This document shows positions 1-9,196 of a stretch of 64,000 nucleotides of DNA, piece after piece. The translations under genes and the position numbers were made by a program. The stretch's first letter is position 1, and each line of letters opens with the position of its first letter. The DNA comes from Mariniphaga sp963747515 (lineage in GTDB: Bacteria > Bacteroidota > Bacteroidia > Bacteroidales > Prolixibacteraceae), in NCBI GenBank assembly GCA_963747515.1, contig CAVVFN010000010.1:124001-188000 (forward strand), written 5' to 3'. The notes beneath the pieces are model-generated. The model was not told where the DNA came from. It was given only the letters and a program-made list of their open reading frames with translations, and ran no database searches.

Positions 1-3000
1 TGGTGGTTGCTGAAGTGGAAAGCAGGCTGGAAGAGGTGGAGGAAAGGGAGGATGTAATTTCAAACATCCGGGAAGAAGAAGCAGTAGTAACTGTTGTCAT
101 GCAGGACGAATTCAAAAAGATTAATGATCGTACCATAGCAGAAATCAAATCACAGGCAGAAGGGCTCCTGCAGAACATAGCACAGGCTGAAATAAGCCTT
201 ACCGCACCTGCCTCCAGTGCCCGCTTCCGTGGAGGAGGCGGAGGTGGTGGAGCTGGAATACAAAATTTCAGTCGTTTCCTTGGAATCGGGGAAAACAGGG
301 AGCGTATAGTGATTAAAGGTGAAGATTTTACTTCCATGAAAGGCGTTGCAGAAGATTTGCGATATTACATTGAAAACCTCGAATCGGTCAGAAGCGCCAA
401 TGTCAGCGTTGCCAGCGACCGTCCTGAACTGCACCTTCATTTCAACCAGCTTCTGCTGACACAGTTCGGGTTAAACCTGAATAATATAGCTTCTGAGCTT
501 GGCTCCTTTAGCCGTGAATTTTCTTCGGGAGTTAATTTCAAACAGGGAAATGAGGAGTATGAAATCATTATTAAAGAAAACCTTTCCGAAGATGAAGAAG
601 AAAGAGAAAAAAATATCGACGATTTAAGACGCCTTCAGGTTAGCAACAACCAGGGTGCTACTTATGATCTGCAGGATATCGCCGAACTGGTATATTCCGA
701 TGGCATGGCCAGCATTACCAGGATCAATCAGGAAAAACAAATTGAACTGTTTTACCGTTTTGCTGCTGAGGCCGAGCAATCGAAAGATCTTCTGGAAGCT
801 TACCGGCTGGAAATTGATGAAATTGTCGGAAACTACAAACTTCCTCCCGGTGTAGCAGTGGAAATTGTACATGAAGAAGACCAGTTTTCTGAATTTTATT
901 TTCTTATCGGAGCCGCATTTATCCTTATCCTGATGATACTGGCTTCAGTCTTTGAGTCGCTCACTACTCCAGTGGTACTTATGTTTTCGGTTCCACTGGC
1001 TGCCATAGGTTCCTTTATTGCCTTAATTCTTACCGGCAACAGCCTGTTTAATGCCAACACCCTTACCGGTTTTCTTATATTGCTGGGTGTTGTAGTTAAT
1101 AATGGCATCATTCTCATCGATTTCACAAACATATTGCGCAATCAGGGATATCGAAAATCAAGGGCACTGATAACAGCAGGCTTGTCGAGAGTAAGGCCTA
1201 TCCTGATAACTTCCATAACAACCATAGTAGCCTTAATACCACTGGCTATGGGCCAGTCGGAATATGTGGGAGCTATAGGAGCACCTTTTGCCATCACCGT
1301 AATTGGTGGTCTTTCTGTAAGTACCTTGTTAACCCTGGTTTTTGTCCCCACACTCTATTTTGGTATGGAGAATGCAATGAACTGGCTCAAATCACTGCAC
1401 TGGTCGCTAAAAGTTACACAGATTGTTTTACTGCTGGCGGCCTCGGCTTATATTTATTTTGAAGTCGATTCCTTCGTCTGGAAGTTAATCGGGTTTATGC
1501 TGATATTTATCCTCATTCCAGGAGTCACTGCCTTTGTTCTCACAAGTCTGCGTAAAGCCAGTTCCAAAGTTATCGATGAAAAGAAATCCATCCGCATTGA
1601 AGTGCAAAACCTGGTTAAAGTATACGATCGAGACAATCGTTTTGCCCGCGAATGGAAATCCGGGATTAAAATCAGGCAACGCGCGGGATTATTGAAAGAC
1701 TATAGAAAAATGCGCGATTTCTACGATCTGGTATGGCAATTTCCACTTTTTTTCTTCCTGATGTTTTTTACATTCTTTTATGTTGAAAGCCATATGTGGA
1801 TGTGGTTAATGTCGCATTTTATTTTTTTCTACATGTTTCTACTTTGGGCACCTTTTTCTCAGGTTCTGGCAAATAAGTTCAAAGACACTTCAAAAACTAT
1901 TTACCAAAAGATTGACAGAATAGTAAAAAACATTCTTTTCTGGGGAGTACCTGCTTTGTTTCTTTTAGTTTTTTTCTTGGAATGGGATAATAATGGAATG
2001 GTAATATTTACAGGTGTCATCTGGTTGTTGTTGCTTGTCATTTACAGCTCAGGTGAATACATACACAGGAAAAAATTAAACATTGCCCGCATAGAAGGTC
2101 GGTTTAGCGCTTTCCGGCGCTGGTATTTTACTCTGGTACGTCAAATTCCGGTAATTGGAAAAAGGAAGGTTCCGTTCAGGGCACTAAACGGAGTATCGCT
2201 GGAGATAAATACCGGGATGTTCGGCCTGCTGGGTCCAAACGGAGCAGGAAAATCAACCATGATGCGTATCATTTGCGGTATACTGGAACAAAGCTACGGC
2301 AAGATTTGGATTAATGGGCTCGATACCCAAAAACACCGAGAAGAGTTGCAGGGGCTTATCGGTTATCTTCCACAGGCTTTCGGCACCTATGAAAACATGT
2401 CGGCATGGGAATTTCTTGATTACCAAGCCATTTTGAAAGGAATTACGGATATCAAAACCCGGTACGAAAGGATGGAGTATGTTTTAAAGAATGTGCATAT
2501 GTACGACCGGAAAGATGACAACATCGGGTCCTTTTCAGGAGGAATGAAACAGCGCATTGGTATAGCCCAGATACTGCTCAATCTTCCGCGCATACTTGTG
2601 GTGGATGAACCCACTGCAGGACTCGACCCGCGCGAACGCATCAGGTTCCGTAACCTACTGGTGGAACTGAGCCGCGAACGAATCGTTATTTTTTCTACCC
2701 ATATCATTGAAGATATTTCCAGTTCATGCAATCAGGTAGCGGTAATCAACAGGGGCGATCTGAAATATTTCGGCACTCCCAATGACATGCTGCGAATGGG
2801 AGAAGGATTTGTTTGGCAAATGACTTTGCCTGCCAGAGAATTCGATGATTTTGCCAAAAACCGGTTGATCGTGCATCATATGCGCGACGGTGAAAATATT
2901 AAAATCAGAGTTCTTGCAAAAGAAAAACCCTCCGGGAATGCCATAAATGTTACACCACATCTGGAAGATGCCTATTTGTGCCTGCTAAAAGATTTTTCAA

Positions 3001-3017
3001 AAAAAACTAATTTATGA
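1..3017 (+). CDS. RND-type exporter fused to an ABC ATPase (5' truncated)
   Basis: The gene enters from the left edge, so its start is outside the window; 1004 codons are visible. Codons 1-290 resemble the second periplasmic half of an HAE1/AcrB-type RND pump. Codons about 295-460 hold the five closing RND membrane helices, including the GVVVNNGIILIDF helix. Two further helices follow (about 465-515). A first ABC-type strand (IEVQNLVKVYD, about 530) comes next, then an insertion with about four membrane segments (580-690). The rest of a complete ABC ATPase follows: Walker A GPNGAGKST near 744, signature SGGMKQR near 845, Walker B ILVVDEPTAGLDP near 865, and a switch His in STHI. It overlaps the next permease gene by 4 bp (ATGA). 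Family knowledge: RND pumps use proton force and ABC pumps use ATP. The role of the fusion is inferred to be export of an unknown substrate across the envelope. Confidence 0.85.
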   Translation, partial: VVAEVESRLEEVEEREDVISNIREEEAVVTVVMQDEFKKINDRTIAEIKSQAEGLLQNIAQAEISLTAPASSARFRGGGGGGGAGIQNFSRFLGIGENRERIVIKGEDFTSMKGVAEDLRYYIENLESVRSANVSVASDRPELHLHFNQLLLTQFGLNLNNIASELGSFSREFSSGVNFKQGNEEYEIIIKENLSEDEEEREKNIDDLRRLQVSNNQGATYDLQDIAELVYSDGMASITRINQEKQIELFYRFAAEAEQSKDLLEAYRLEIDEIVGNYKLPPGVAVEIVHEEDQFSEFYFLIGAAFILILMILASVFESLTTPVVLMFSVPLAAIGSFIALILTGNSLFNANTLTGFLILLGVVVNNGIILIDFTNILRNQGYRKSRALITAGLSRVRPILITSITTIVALIPLAMGQSEYVGAIGAPFAITVIGGLSVSTLLTLVFVPTLYFGMENAMNWLKSLHWSLKVTQIVLLLAASAYIYFEVDSFVWKLIGFMLIFILIPGVTAFVLTSLRKASSKVIDEKKSIRIEVQNLVKVYDRDNRFAREWKSGIKIRQRAGLLKDYRKMRDFYDLVWQFPLFFFLMFFTFFYVESHMWMWLMSHFIFFYMFLLWAPFSQVLANKFKDTSKTIYQKIDRIVKNILFWGVPALFLLVFFLEWDNNGMVIFTGVIWLLLLVIYSSGEYIHRKKLNIARIEGRFSAFRRWYFTLVRQIPVIGKRKVPFRALNGVSLEINTGMFGLLGPNGAGKSTMMRIICGILEQSYGKIWINGLDTQKHREELQGLIGYLPQAFGTYENMSAWEFLDYQAILKGITDIKTRYERMEYVLKNVHMYDRKDDNIGSFSGGMKQRIGIAQILLNLPRILVVDEPTAGLDPRERIRFRNLLVELSRERIVIFSTHIIEDISSSCNQVAVINRGDLKYFGTPNDMLRMGEGFVWQMTLPAREFDDFAKNRLIVHHMRDGENIKIRVLAKEKPSGNAINVTPHLEDAYLCLLKDFSKKTNL

Positions 3018-3733
3018 AACAAAAACTTCTTATTTCAAATTGGTTTGTAAACCAGGCAAAAATGATACGTTACAATTTGAAAATTATTTTTGCCGGACGA
3101 TTTATCTGGTTTTTACTGGCTGCATTTGCTTTTTTCCTGTTCTTTGCCATTCAAACGGTGTGGAACAGGGGAATATTAAATGAAGGAATTGTATACAATC
3201 TGCTTGTTTTCCCCGGAATTCTGCTGATTTTTTATCCTTCAGTATTTGGCATTCAAAATGACGACGATGCCCGTATGCTTGAAATTTTGTTTGGAATACC
3301 GAATTACCGCTATAAGGTTTGGCTGGTGCGGCTAATTTTAATTTATGTACTTATTTTTCTCATCATCTTGCTTTTTGCTGCTGCTGCGTCTTTTCTGCTT
3401 TATAAAACCAACATTCTTGAAATGGCATACCAGCTCATGTTTCCCATTGTTTTTTTGGGATCAATGGCATTTATGTTTTCTACCATCATAAAAAATGGCA
3501 ATGGAACAGCTGTACTTCTAGTTCTTATTGGTATTTCACTTTTAATCTTGCAGAATACCATAGAACGTACCCAATGGAATGTTTTTTTAAATCCTTTTCA
3601 GATTCCTAACAATTTCAATGAATTTATTTGGCAGGGACTTATTACGCGAAACCGGATTTTTTTAGGTACCGGAAGTATCCTTTTCATCTTGTATGGACTG
3701 TATAATCTTCAGAAAAGGGAAAAGTTTGTATAA
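3014..3733 (+). CDS. ABC-type permease subunit, 6 predicted helices
   Basis: This 239-residue protein is mostly hydrophobic, with about six membrane helices and a layout like ABC-2-type permeases. The conserved-looking soluble part after the second helix (QNDDDARMLEILFGIP) resembles the segment where ABC-2 permeases contact their ATPase. The ATG overlaps the stop of the RND-ABC fusion by 4 bp, implying translational coupling. The likely partner is therefore the ABC domain of the upstream fusion protein. The family assignment rests on topology and context rather than a strong motif. Confidence 0.7.
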   Translation: MKQKLLISNWFVNQAKMIRYNLKIIFAGRFIWFLLAAFAFFLFFAIQTVWNRGILNEGIVYNLLVFPGILLIFYPSVFGIQNDDDARMLEILFGIPNYRYKVWLVRLILIYVLIFLIILLFAAAASFLLYKTNILEMAYQLMFPIVFLGSMAFMFSTIIKNGNGTAVLLVLIGISLLILQNTIERTQWNVFLNPFQIPNNFNEFIWQGLITRNRIFLGTGSILFILYGLYNLQKREKFV

Positions 3734-3946
3734 TAGTTTCTATTTTTCAGGAGGGTATAGAATGAGCCGGCAAAACATTCTGCTTTTCTTCAACAGAGCA
3801 AAAAAAACTCTCCGATTTCAGGTAAAAATTCAATTTAACAGAACTTCAATTTAACGGCAAGTTCTAATTATTTTCTTAGGTTAAAAAAATGGCTGATGGA
3901 ATTTATTCAGGAAGGCACAGTCATCAGGCATCAGTACCTCATGAAC

Positions 3947-4297
3947 CTAAACCAAACGGTTGGTTTCTATATCAGGAAAAATAATATAAGGCTTGAAAGC
4001 TTTTGCTTCTTCAAAATCCATTAATGCATAGGAAATAATAATTACCACATCACCAACGGCAACTTTTCGTGCAGCCGGACCGTTAAGGCAAATGGTTCCC
4101 TTTCCCCGCTCACCTTTAATTACATAAGTTTCAAGCCGTTCTCCATTATTGATATTTACCACCTGCACCTTTTCATTTTCAATCAGATTGGCTGCATCCA
4201 TCAAATCCTCATCGATGGTAATACTTCCAACATACTGCAGGTTTGCTTCAGTAACTGTAACTTTATGTATTTTTGACTTACAAACTTGTATCTGCAT
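3947..4297 (-). CDS. panD: Aspartate 1-decarboxylase
   Basis: This 116-residue protein makes beta-alanine from L-aspartate for pantothenate synthesis in the cytoplasm. Lys9 is in KSKIHK. The self-cleavage site Gly24-Ser25 (YVGSITID) would yield the pyruvoyl group. The NGERLETYVIKGERGKG segment and the NGPAARKVAVGD motif are typical, and the length matches the family. It lies 12 bp downstream of panC on the same strand, so the two genes supply both halves of the pantothenate condensation. Identification is firm. Confidence 0.96.
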   Translation of the reverse strand: MQIQVCKSKIHKVTVTEANLQYVGSITIDEDLMDAANLIENEKVQVVNINNGERLETYVIKGERGKGTICLNGPAARKVAVGDVVIIISYALMDFEEAKAFKPYIIFPDIETNRLV

Positions 4298-4309
4298 AAT
4301 ACGGTTTTT

Positions 4310-5149
4310 TCAATTAAAACGAATATTGTCAATCAAGCGTATCTTTCCACACCTAACAGCAATACATCCTGATTTTTCTCCTTTTTCCGACCAATCAACA
4401 ACATGTTGAAGAGTTTCATTGTCAACAACTTCAAAATATTCAACAGTTAATACCTTACTATTGTTGATGGTCCTTATCACCCAATCTTCAAGTTCCTGTA
4501 CAGTTTTTTCGCCAACAAATTCTTTTGACTTTCTAAGTGCCTGATATATCAAAGCAGCCTGACTTCTTTCATAAAAAGTCAGCAGTTCATTGCGAGAGCT
4601 CATAGCCAGGCCGCTTTCTTCACGAACAATCTCACAGGGCACAATTTCCACCGGCATGTCAAGTTTTTTTATTAATGCCTTTATTATTGCCAGTTGTTGA
4701 AAATCTTTTAATCCAAAATAAGCTTTCCGGGGTTTCACCAGATCAAACAATTTACTTACCACCTGAGCCACCCCATTAAAATGCCCGGGCCGGTATCTCC
4801 CTTCCATAACCCGGTCCAGTAGACCAAAGGCGAAATTACGCGTATCCCGTTCCGGATAAATTTCTTCAGCTTCAGGGGTAAAAACCAGATAACAACCGGT
4901 ATTTATGAGCAGTTTCAAATCAGCCTCCAGGTTCCTGGGATACCGTTTCAGGTCATCAGGATCGTTAAATTGGGTAGGATTTACAAAAATACTTACCACC
5001 ACTACCGGATTTTCAACGACAGCCCTTTTAACCAGTTCCAGATGCCCCCTGTGCAACGCCCCCATAGTCGGAACAAATCCAATTTCTCCTGCTTTACCTG
5101 TTTGCTCTATATGCTCCTGCAGTTCTTTGCTGGTTCTTACAACTATCAT
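4310..5149 (-). CDS. panC: Pantothenate synthetase
   Basis: The enzyme joins pantoate and beta-alanine with ATP hydrolysis to AMP. I chose the ATG at 5149 because the protein then begins MIVVRTSKEL like other PanC proteins; 23 upstream codons read as leader sequence. It has 279 residues, normal for the family. The nucleotidyltransferase signature PTMGALHRGH (HRGH at about 33-36) and the later MSSRNELL motif are present. panD follows after 12 bp. The gene diverges from the GT5-like gene at 5311, sharing a short intergenic region that carries the latter's promoter. Confidence 0.96.
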   Translation of the reverse strand: MIVVRTSKELQEHIEQTGKAGEIGFVPTMGALHRGHLELVKRAVVENPVVVVSIFVNPTQFNDPDDLKRYPRNLEADLKLLINTGCYLVFTPEAEEIYPERDTRNFAFGLLDRVMEGRYRPGHFNGVAQVVSKLFDLVKPRKAYFGLKDFQQLAIIKALIKKLDMPVEIVPCEIVREESGLAMSSRNELLTFYERSQAALIYQALRKSKEFVGEKTVQELEDWVIRTINNSKVLTVEYFEVVDNETLQHVVDWSEKGEKSGCIAVRCGKIRLIDNIRFN

Positions 5150-5249
5150 TTTTATCAAATTGAACATACAAAGTAAATAAATATTCTTTGGATAATTCTT
5201 CTGGAAAATCATAAACATAAAAGGGTTAACATTGTGGAAATGCCTTAAA

Positions 5250-5280
5250 TTGAATATTCACGATATTTTTCTTACCTTTG
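5250..5280 (+). promoter_or_regulatory. Bacteroidota-type promoter for the GT5-like gene
   Basis: TACCTTTG at 5273-5280 matches the Bacteroidota -7 consensus TAnnTTTG. An ATTG about 19 bases upstream (near 5249-5252) is an acceptable -33 element. A start site a few bases downstream gives a roughly 25-base leader to the ATG at 5311 and lies past the alternative start at 5278. This supports 5311 as the true start. Confidence 0.6.
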
Positions 5281-5310
5281 CATACTGTTATAAACCGCGC
5301 TTACAGGTCA

Positions 5311-6114
5311 ATGGAAAAGAAAAAGATCCTTTATATAGCTCAGGAAATTACTCCTTACTTACCAGAAAGTGAGATGTCGGAAGTAGCTCGTTACCTGCCA
5401 CAGGGAGTTCAGGAAAAGGGTCGGGAGATTCGAACCTTTATGCCAAGGTATGGATGTGTTAACGAACGCAGGAATCAGTTACATGAAGTAATTCGTCTTT
5501 CAGGAATGAACCTTGTAATTGACGATACGGATCATCCTCTCATAATAAAAGTGGCGTCTATTCAGGCTGCCCGAATGCAGGTATATTTTATCGATAACGA
5601 AGATTATTTTCACAGAAAACAGATTGTGGCCAATTCAAAAGGAGAAGAGTTTGCAGACAATGACGAACGAGCCCTTTTTTTTGCACGGGGTGTGCTGGAA
5701 ACCGTAATCAAACTGCGCTGGTCCCCCGATATAATCCACTGTCACGGTTGGCTCACCGGCCTGGTTCCTCTGTATATTAAAAAATACTATTACAACAATC
5801 CGCTTTTTGCACAGTCGAAAGTAATATATTCGGTTTATAACGATGGTTTTAATAAACCCCTTAATCCGGAATTAAAAAATAAAGTCTTGATTGAAGGAAT
5901 GGTGCCGGAAGATGTATCTCAGCTGGAGAAACCTGATTTTATAAATTACAGCAAGATGGCTATCGATTATTCAGATGCGCTCATTCAGGGAACAATGGCC
6001 ATCAATTCAGATCTCCTGAGTTATATGAAGTCCAACGGTAAACCTTTCCTGAAATACCAGCCCAAGGATGCTTATATTGATGCATACGATCAATTTTACC
6101 AAAATGTGTGGTAG
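5311..6114 (+). CDS. Short glycogen/starch synthase-like protein (GT5 N-terminal domain only)
   Basis: From the ATG at 5311 (MEKKKILYIAQEITPYLP) the protein has 267 residues and matches only the N-terminal Rossmann half of GT5 starch/glycogen synthases. It keeps the HCHGWLTGLVPLYIKK segment typical of this domain. The ADP-glucose-binding KTGGL motif expected near the N-terminus is replaced by PESEMSE, and the C-terminal GT-B half is absent, so a normal glycogen synthase reaction is doubtful. The arrangement divergent from panC, as far as I recall, is common in Bacteroidota. Function is not established; a regulatory or accessory role is possible. Confidence 0.8.
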   Translation: MEKKKILYIAQEITPYLPESEMSEVARYLPQGVQEKGREIRTFMPRYGCVNERRNQLHEVIRLSGMNLVIDDTDHPLIIKVASIQAARMQVYFIDNEDYFHRKQIVANSKGEEFADNDERALFFARGVLETVIKLRWSPDIIHCHGWLTGLVPLYIKKYYYNNPLFAQSKVIYSVYNDGFNKPLNPELKNKVLIEGMVPEDVSQLEKPDFINYSKMAIDYSDALIQGTMAINSDLLSYMKSNGKPFLKYQPKDAYIDAYDQFYQNVW

Positions 6115-6243
6115 TTGTTAAAAGATCAAATATTACGCTAAAAAGATCAAATTTACATTTAATAAACCAACACACTCATTGATTTTTTATACGTTTGTCT
6201 AATTTTCCGGAAATCAGGAAAATTTAATTATAACAAGTATTCA

Positions 6244-7608
6244 GTGAAACAGAAAATAGTTTTTAAGTACCGCATCTTTGCCCCTGTAATGGTAATTTTG
6301 GTGGTGTTTGCTGCCTGCAAAGATTCGGGTGATCTAGGAATGGAATTGTTGCCATCGTCCGATTTGATTGAAGTAAAAAATCTGGTTGAAAAGGACAACT
6401 TTTCAGCCTATACATTCACCGAAGGTCCAATTCGTACCGATGAACCTATAAGAAGCCTGCTTGGCAGTTTTTATGATCCGGTATTTGGAGTAACAACAAT
6501 CAATTTTGCCACACAATTCAGGCTTCTGGATATACCCGATTATGGGACAAACCCAGTAGTCGATTCGGTTATGCTGTATTTGGATTACCGACACGTATAT
6601 GGTGATACCGTGACACCTCAGACATTTAAAGTTTATGAATTACAGGAACCGATATTTGCTGATACAACCAGTTCAACCGGTGGCTCCTATGATTATCCTT
6701 ATTACCAGGATGTTGATTTAAAAGCGATGGCTTATGATTTCCTTTTAGGGGAAAAATCTTACACACCCGTGGTGCGTCTGGATTCAGCATCTCAAGATAC
6801 TCTTTATCAGCAGTTTGCCATTCCTATCGATGTATCCTTGGGTAACAAACTTGTGAATGCTACTGAGCAGCAAATGGCCAATAACGAGGTTTTTACTGAA
6901 TATTTTAAGGGATTATTTATAGAATCTGAAAAACAAACCTCCATGGGAGGTAGTATTTTAACCCTGGAAGTGGTATACAGCAGTAGCTTACTGGGCTCAG
7001 CACTGGTAGTGTATTATAAAAATGATGAAACCCGAAATGCAGATTCAACATTGTTGTTTCCCTATTTAATAAGCCCATTCAGTGCGCGTGTCAATTCTAT
7101 TGATCACGATTATTCCGTCACAGCTTTCGGTGACAATCTGAACATGGAAACTGAAGAGGATTCCTTAATTTATGTTCAACCTACAGGAGGGCTAAAATCA
7201 AAAATCTTAATCGATGAACTTTCTTCCTGGGCCGATTCGTCAGGCGTTGCCATCAATAAGGCAGAGCTTGTTTTCCAGATAGATACCCTAACTTCCGAAT
7301 TAGAAAAATACCCACCGCCATCACAGCTTTTATTTACCTACATCAATGATGACGGAGAAGAAGATTTGCCGGCCGACTATTGGTTTAGTCCCGCATTTTA
7401 CGGAGGATTTTTAAATATCAGTGATTATACCTACCGGTTTAACATTACACAGCACCTGCAGCGAATCATTGACGGGGATGTTGAAAATAACGGATTCTTT
7501 TTAACAACGGCCATCAAAAGCAGCCAGGCCAATCGTGTGGTACTAAAAGGAAGTACCAGTGAAACAGGTATAAAACTAATAATTACATATTCAAAATATT
7601 TGCAGTAA
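6244..7608 (+). CDS. DUF4270 family lipoprotein
   Basis: The start is GTG (GTGAAACAG), 454 residues. An N-terminal signal with a lipobox-like end (VFAAC, Cys25) predicts an outer-membrane or periplasmic lipoprotein. The body has features of DUF4270: the LLGSFYDPVFGVTTINFATQ segment, a VDSVMLYLDY strand and a late region beginning AELVFQID. The family is Bacteroidota-specific with no established biochemical role. It lies downstream of the GT5-like gene on the same strand, separated by about 130 bp, and is followed by a clear terminator. Confidence 0.85.
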   Translation: MKQKIVFKYRIFAPVMVILVVFAACKDSGDLGMELLPSSDLIEVKNLVEKDNFSAYTFTEGPIRTDEPIRSLLGSFYDPVFGVTTINFATQFRLLDIPDYGTNPVVDSVMLYLDYRHVYGDTVTPQTFKVYELQEPIFADTTSSTGGSYDYPYYQDVDLKAMAYDFLLGEKSYTPVVRLDSASQDTLYQQFAIPIDVSLGNKLVNATEQQMANNEVFTEYFKGLFIESEKQTSMGGSILTLEVVYSSSLLGSALVVYYKNDETRNADSTLLFPYLISPFSARVNSIDHDYSVTAFGDNLNMETEEDSLIYVQPTGGLKSKILIDELSSWADSSGVAINKAELVFQIDTLTSELEKYPPPSQLLFTYINDDGEEDLPADYWFSPAFYGGFLNISDYTYRFNITQHLQRIIDGDVENNGFFLTTAIKSSQANRVVLKGSTSETGIKLIITYSKYLQ

Positions 7609-7629
7609 TCATAGCATTTGTAAATATAC

Positions 7630-7668
7630 AACCGTTCCGGGAAATTAACCAGGGACGGTTTTTTTTTG
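7630..7668 (+). terminator. Rho-independent terminator after the DUF4270 gene
   Basis: AACCGTTCC (7630-7638) pairs with GGGACGGTT (7652-7660), allowing one G-T pair, and runs directly into a T-tract to about 7668. It lies 22 bp past the stop codon. Confidence 0.8.
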
Positions 7669-7750
7669 CTCATTCTCCTTAATCACGTGCCACCTGCTGA
7701 ACTATTCCCTGCAGGTAATCATTATTCTAACTCCGAAATATTAGATTCGT

Positions 7751-7840
7751 ACTTCATTCGTAGTTTATTCGATGTATATTCGTATCAAATTCGCGATTTT
7801 TCAAATTTGACACGAATATACTTCGAATTTAATACGAAGT
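7751..7840. repeat. Long imperfect inverted repeat (about 40-bp arms)
   Basis: The left arm (7751-7791) and right arm (7803-7840) are reverse complements with several mismatches and a small gap. The inner 16 bases (TATTCGTATCAAATT against AAATTTGACACGAATA) are nearly perfect. It lies in the gap between the DUF4270 terminator and the 3' end of the DUF4256 gene, which is otherwise empty. It contains several TTCG/CGAA steps. A very long hairpin, recombination site or relic of a small mobile element are possible. Confidence 0.7.
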
Positions 7841-8041
7841 TAATTATGACCAGATAGCTTCCAAACATGATAAAAGTAGCACTCCCGATTTTTTATTTGA
7901 AGATTAATTTTGGGCAAAAGATTACACCACCGGGAAATCTTATCGCAAATTTCATTGAATGGATAATTATTTTCTCCCTGAATTAAAACAGCACAATTTT
8001 GATACATACCCCGGCTGACCGCAGAAGGTTGGTGCAGCTGG

Positions 8042-8614
8042 CTACACCTTCAGCATTCCACGGAATCCGCGGGTAGAGTAATACGATTCTGCGCCGTTGT
8101 GATAGGTAAAAACATGATCGTAACGGCGGTCGCAAAAGATGGCCCCGCCACGTTTACGGATTTCTTCGGGGGTTTTTACCCAGCTCGATGTTTTCAGGTC
8201 GAATTCCCCCATTTGCTGCAGCCGCCGATATTGCTCTTCAGTCAACAGTTCGATGCCCATTTCAGCAGCCCTTCCCACAGCGCTGCCTTTAGGTTTATGC
8301 TCCTTTCGAGCCTCCAATGCCTCATTATCGTAGCACAGGCTCCTTCGCTCCTTAGGGCTTTCTTTCGAGCAATCGCAGAACAGTACCTGGGTTTTGTCAT
8401 TCCACCCAATCACATCCGGCTCACCACCGGTCTGTTCCATCTCCTGCAGCGATAACAGCTTTTCAGCATTGACCTCATTCTCCAGCCTTGCCTGCACATC
8501 GGCCCATTCGATATACTTGTGGCGGTGAGCATTCTTTTCAAACCGGGCTTTTAATGTATCCATTAGCTCATCGCTTTCAACCTGTGATAATTTCATGTTG
8601 TTGTTTTTTGCCAT
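8042..8614 (-). CDS. DUF4256 domain-containing protein
   Basis: I chose the ATG at 8614 (MAKNNNMKLSQVE; the ATG at 8596 is also possible), giving 190 residues. Longer reading upstream overlaps a dead methyltransferase on the other strand. The protein matches DUF4256: VIGWNDKTQVLFCDCSKESP, RRSLCYDNEALEARK and CDRRYDHVFTYHNGAESYYS. No catalytic role is established. It is cytoplasmic, with no signal or membrane helices. Confidence 0.85.
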   Translation of the reverse strand: MAKNNNMKLSQVESDELMDTLKARFEKNAHRHKYIEWADVQARLENEVNAEKLLSLQEMEQTGGEPDVIGWNDKTQVLFCDCSKESPKERRSLCYDNEALEARKEHKPKGSAVGRAAEMGIELLTEEQYRRLQQMGEFDLKTSSWVKTPEEIRKRGGAIFCDRRYDHVFTYHNGAESYYSTRGFRGMLKV

Positions 8615-8689
8615 TGGATATAATCTAACAAGAATAAGGCAGGTATGGTTTGTAAACCCAAAATGAAATATTCCTGTTAAAAAATCCAT

Positions 8690-9084
8690 TCCAATATGTT
8701 CTTTCAGTATTTCAGTGCAAAAGAATACGAACAGGGTTACCTCGATATTATTTGTTTTTTCAATTGCTTTCACGATTTTGGCGATCTTCTCCGGGCCATT
8801 GAACAAGCACAGACAAATCTGTCTCGAGCCGATTTCATCCGGTCGTGTTTCCAATAAGTTCAATCCAAACGGATGGATGTTTTATGCCGCTTCCAAAGCT
8901 TTAGGCGTTCCCCACACACCTTTCAAAGAAAGGTGATTATTGCCTGGGGGCACAGACAGGTCTGGCTAAAATGGAGGAGATTACAAAAAAAGCCGGTTAC
9001 AACAGCTTCAAACTGGCAGGCCAGAATGCGTTTATTAACATTTATGAAGTGAAGGTAGCCAAAAAAAAGACATCGCCTTGTTAA
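8690..9084 (+). pseudogene. Remnant of a class I SAM-dependent methyltransferase
   Basis: Three reading frames in order give methyltransferase-like pieces. One contains GYLDIICFFNCFHDFGDL (around 8736-8790). The next contains FNPNGWMFYAASKALGVP (around 8860-8915). The last contains CLGAQTGLAKMEEITKKAGY and ends in INIYEVKV before a TAA at 9082. These match the middle and C-terminal parts of family members that carry an LFYAAS segment and a C-terminal NxxYE. The frames are broken by at least two shifts and the SAM-binding N-terminus is missing, so the gene is dead. Confidence 0.6.
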
Positions 9085-9196
9085 GCTGATGCCTTTTACT
9101 TGTTGAACCAATTTGTATGCGATACTTTCATGTCTGCCAGGAAATAACTGCTGGAACTGTAATGTATCGTTAAACTTTCTTCTTCTCTTTTTCCTG

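Noticed and set aside
5150..5218. Longer panC start at 5218
   Set aside because: The extra 23 codons are not PanC-like; known PanC proteins begin near the MIVVRTSKEL start.
8615..8863. Longer DUF4256 start at 8863
   Set aside because: The extra codons run antisense through a dead methyltransferase and match no family.
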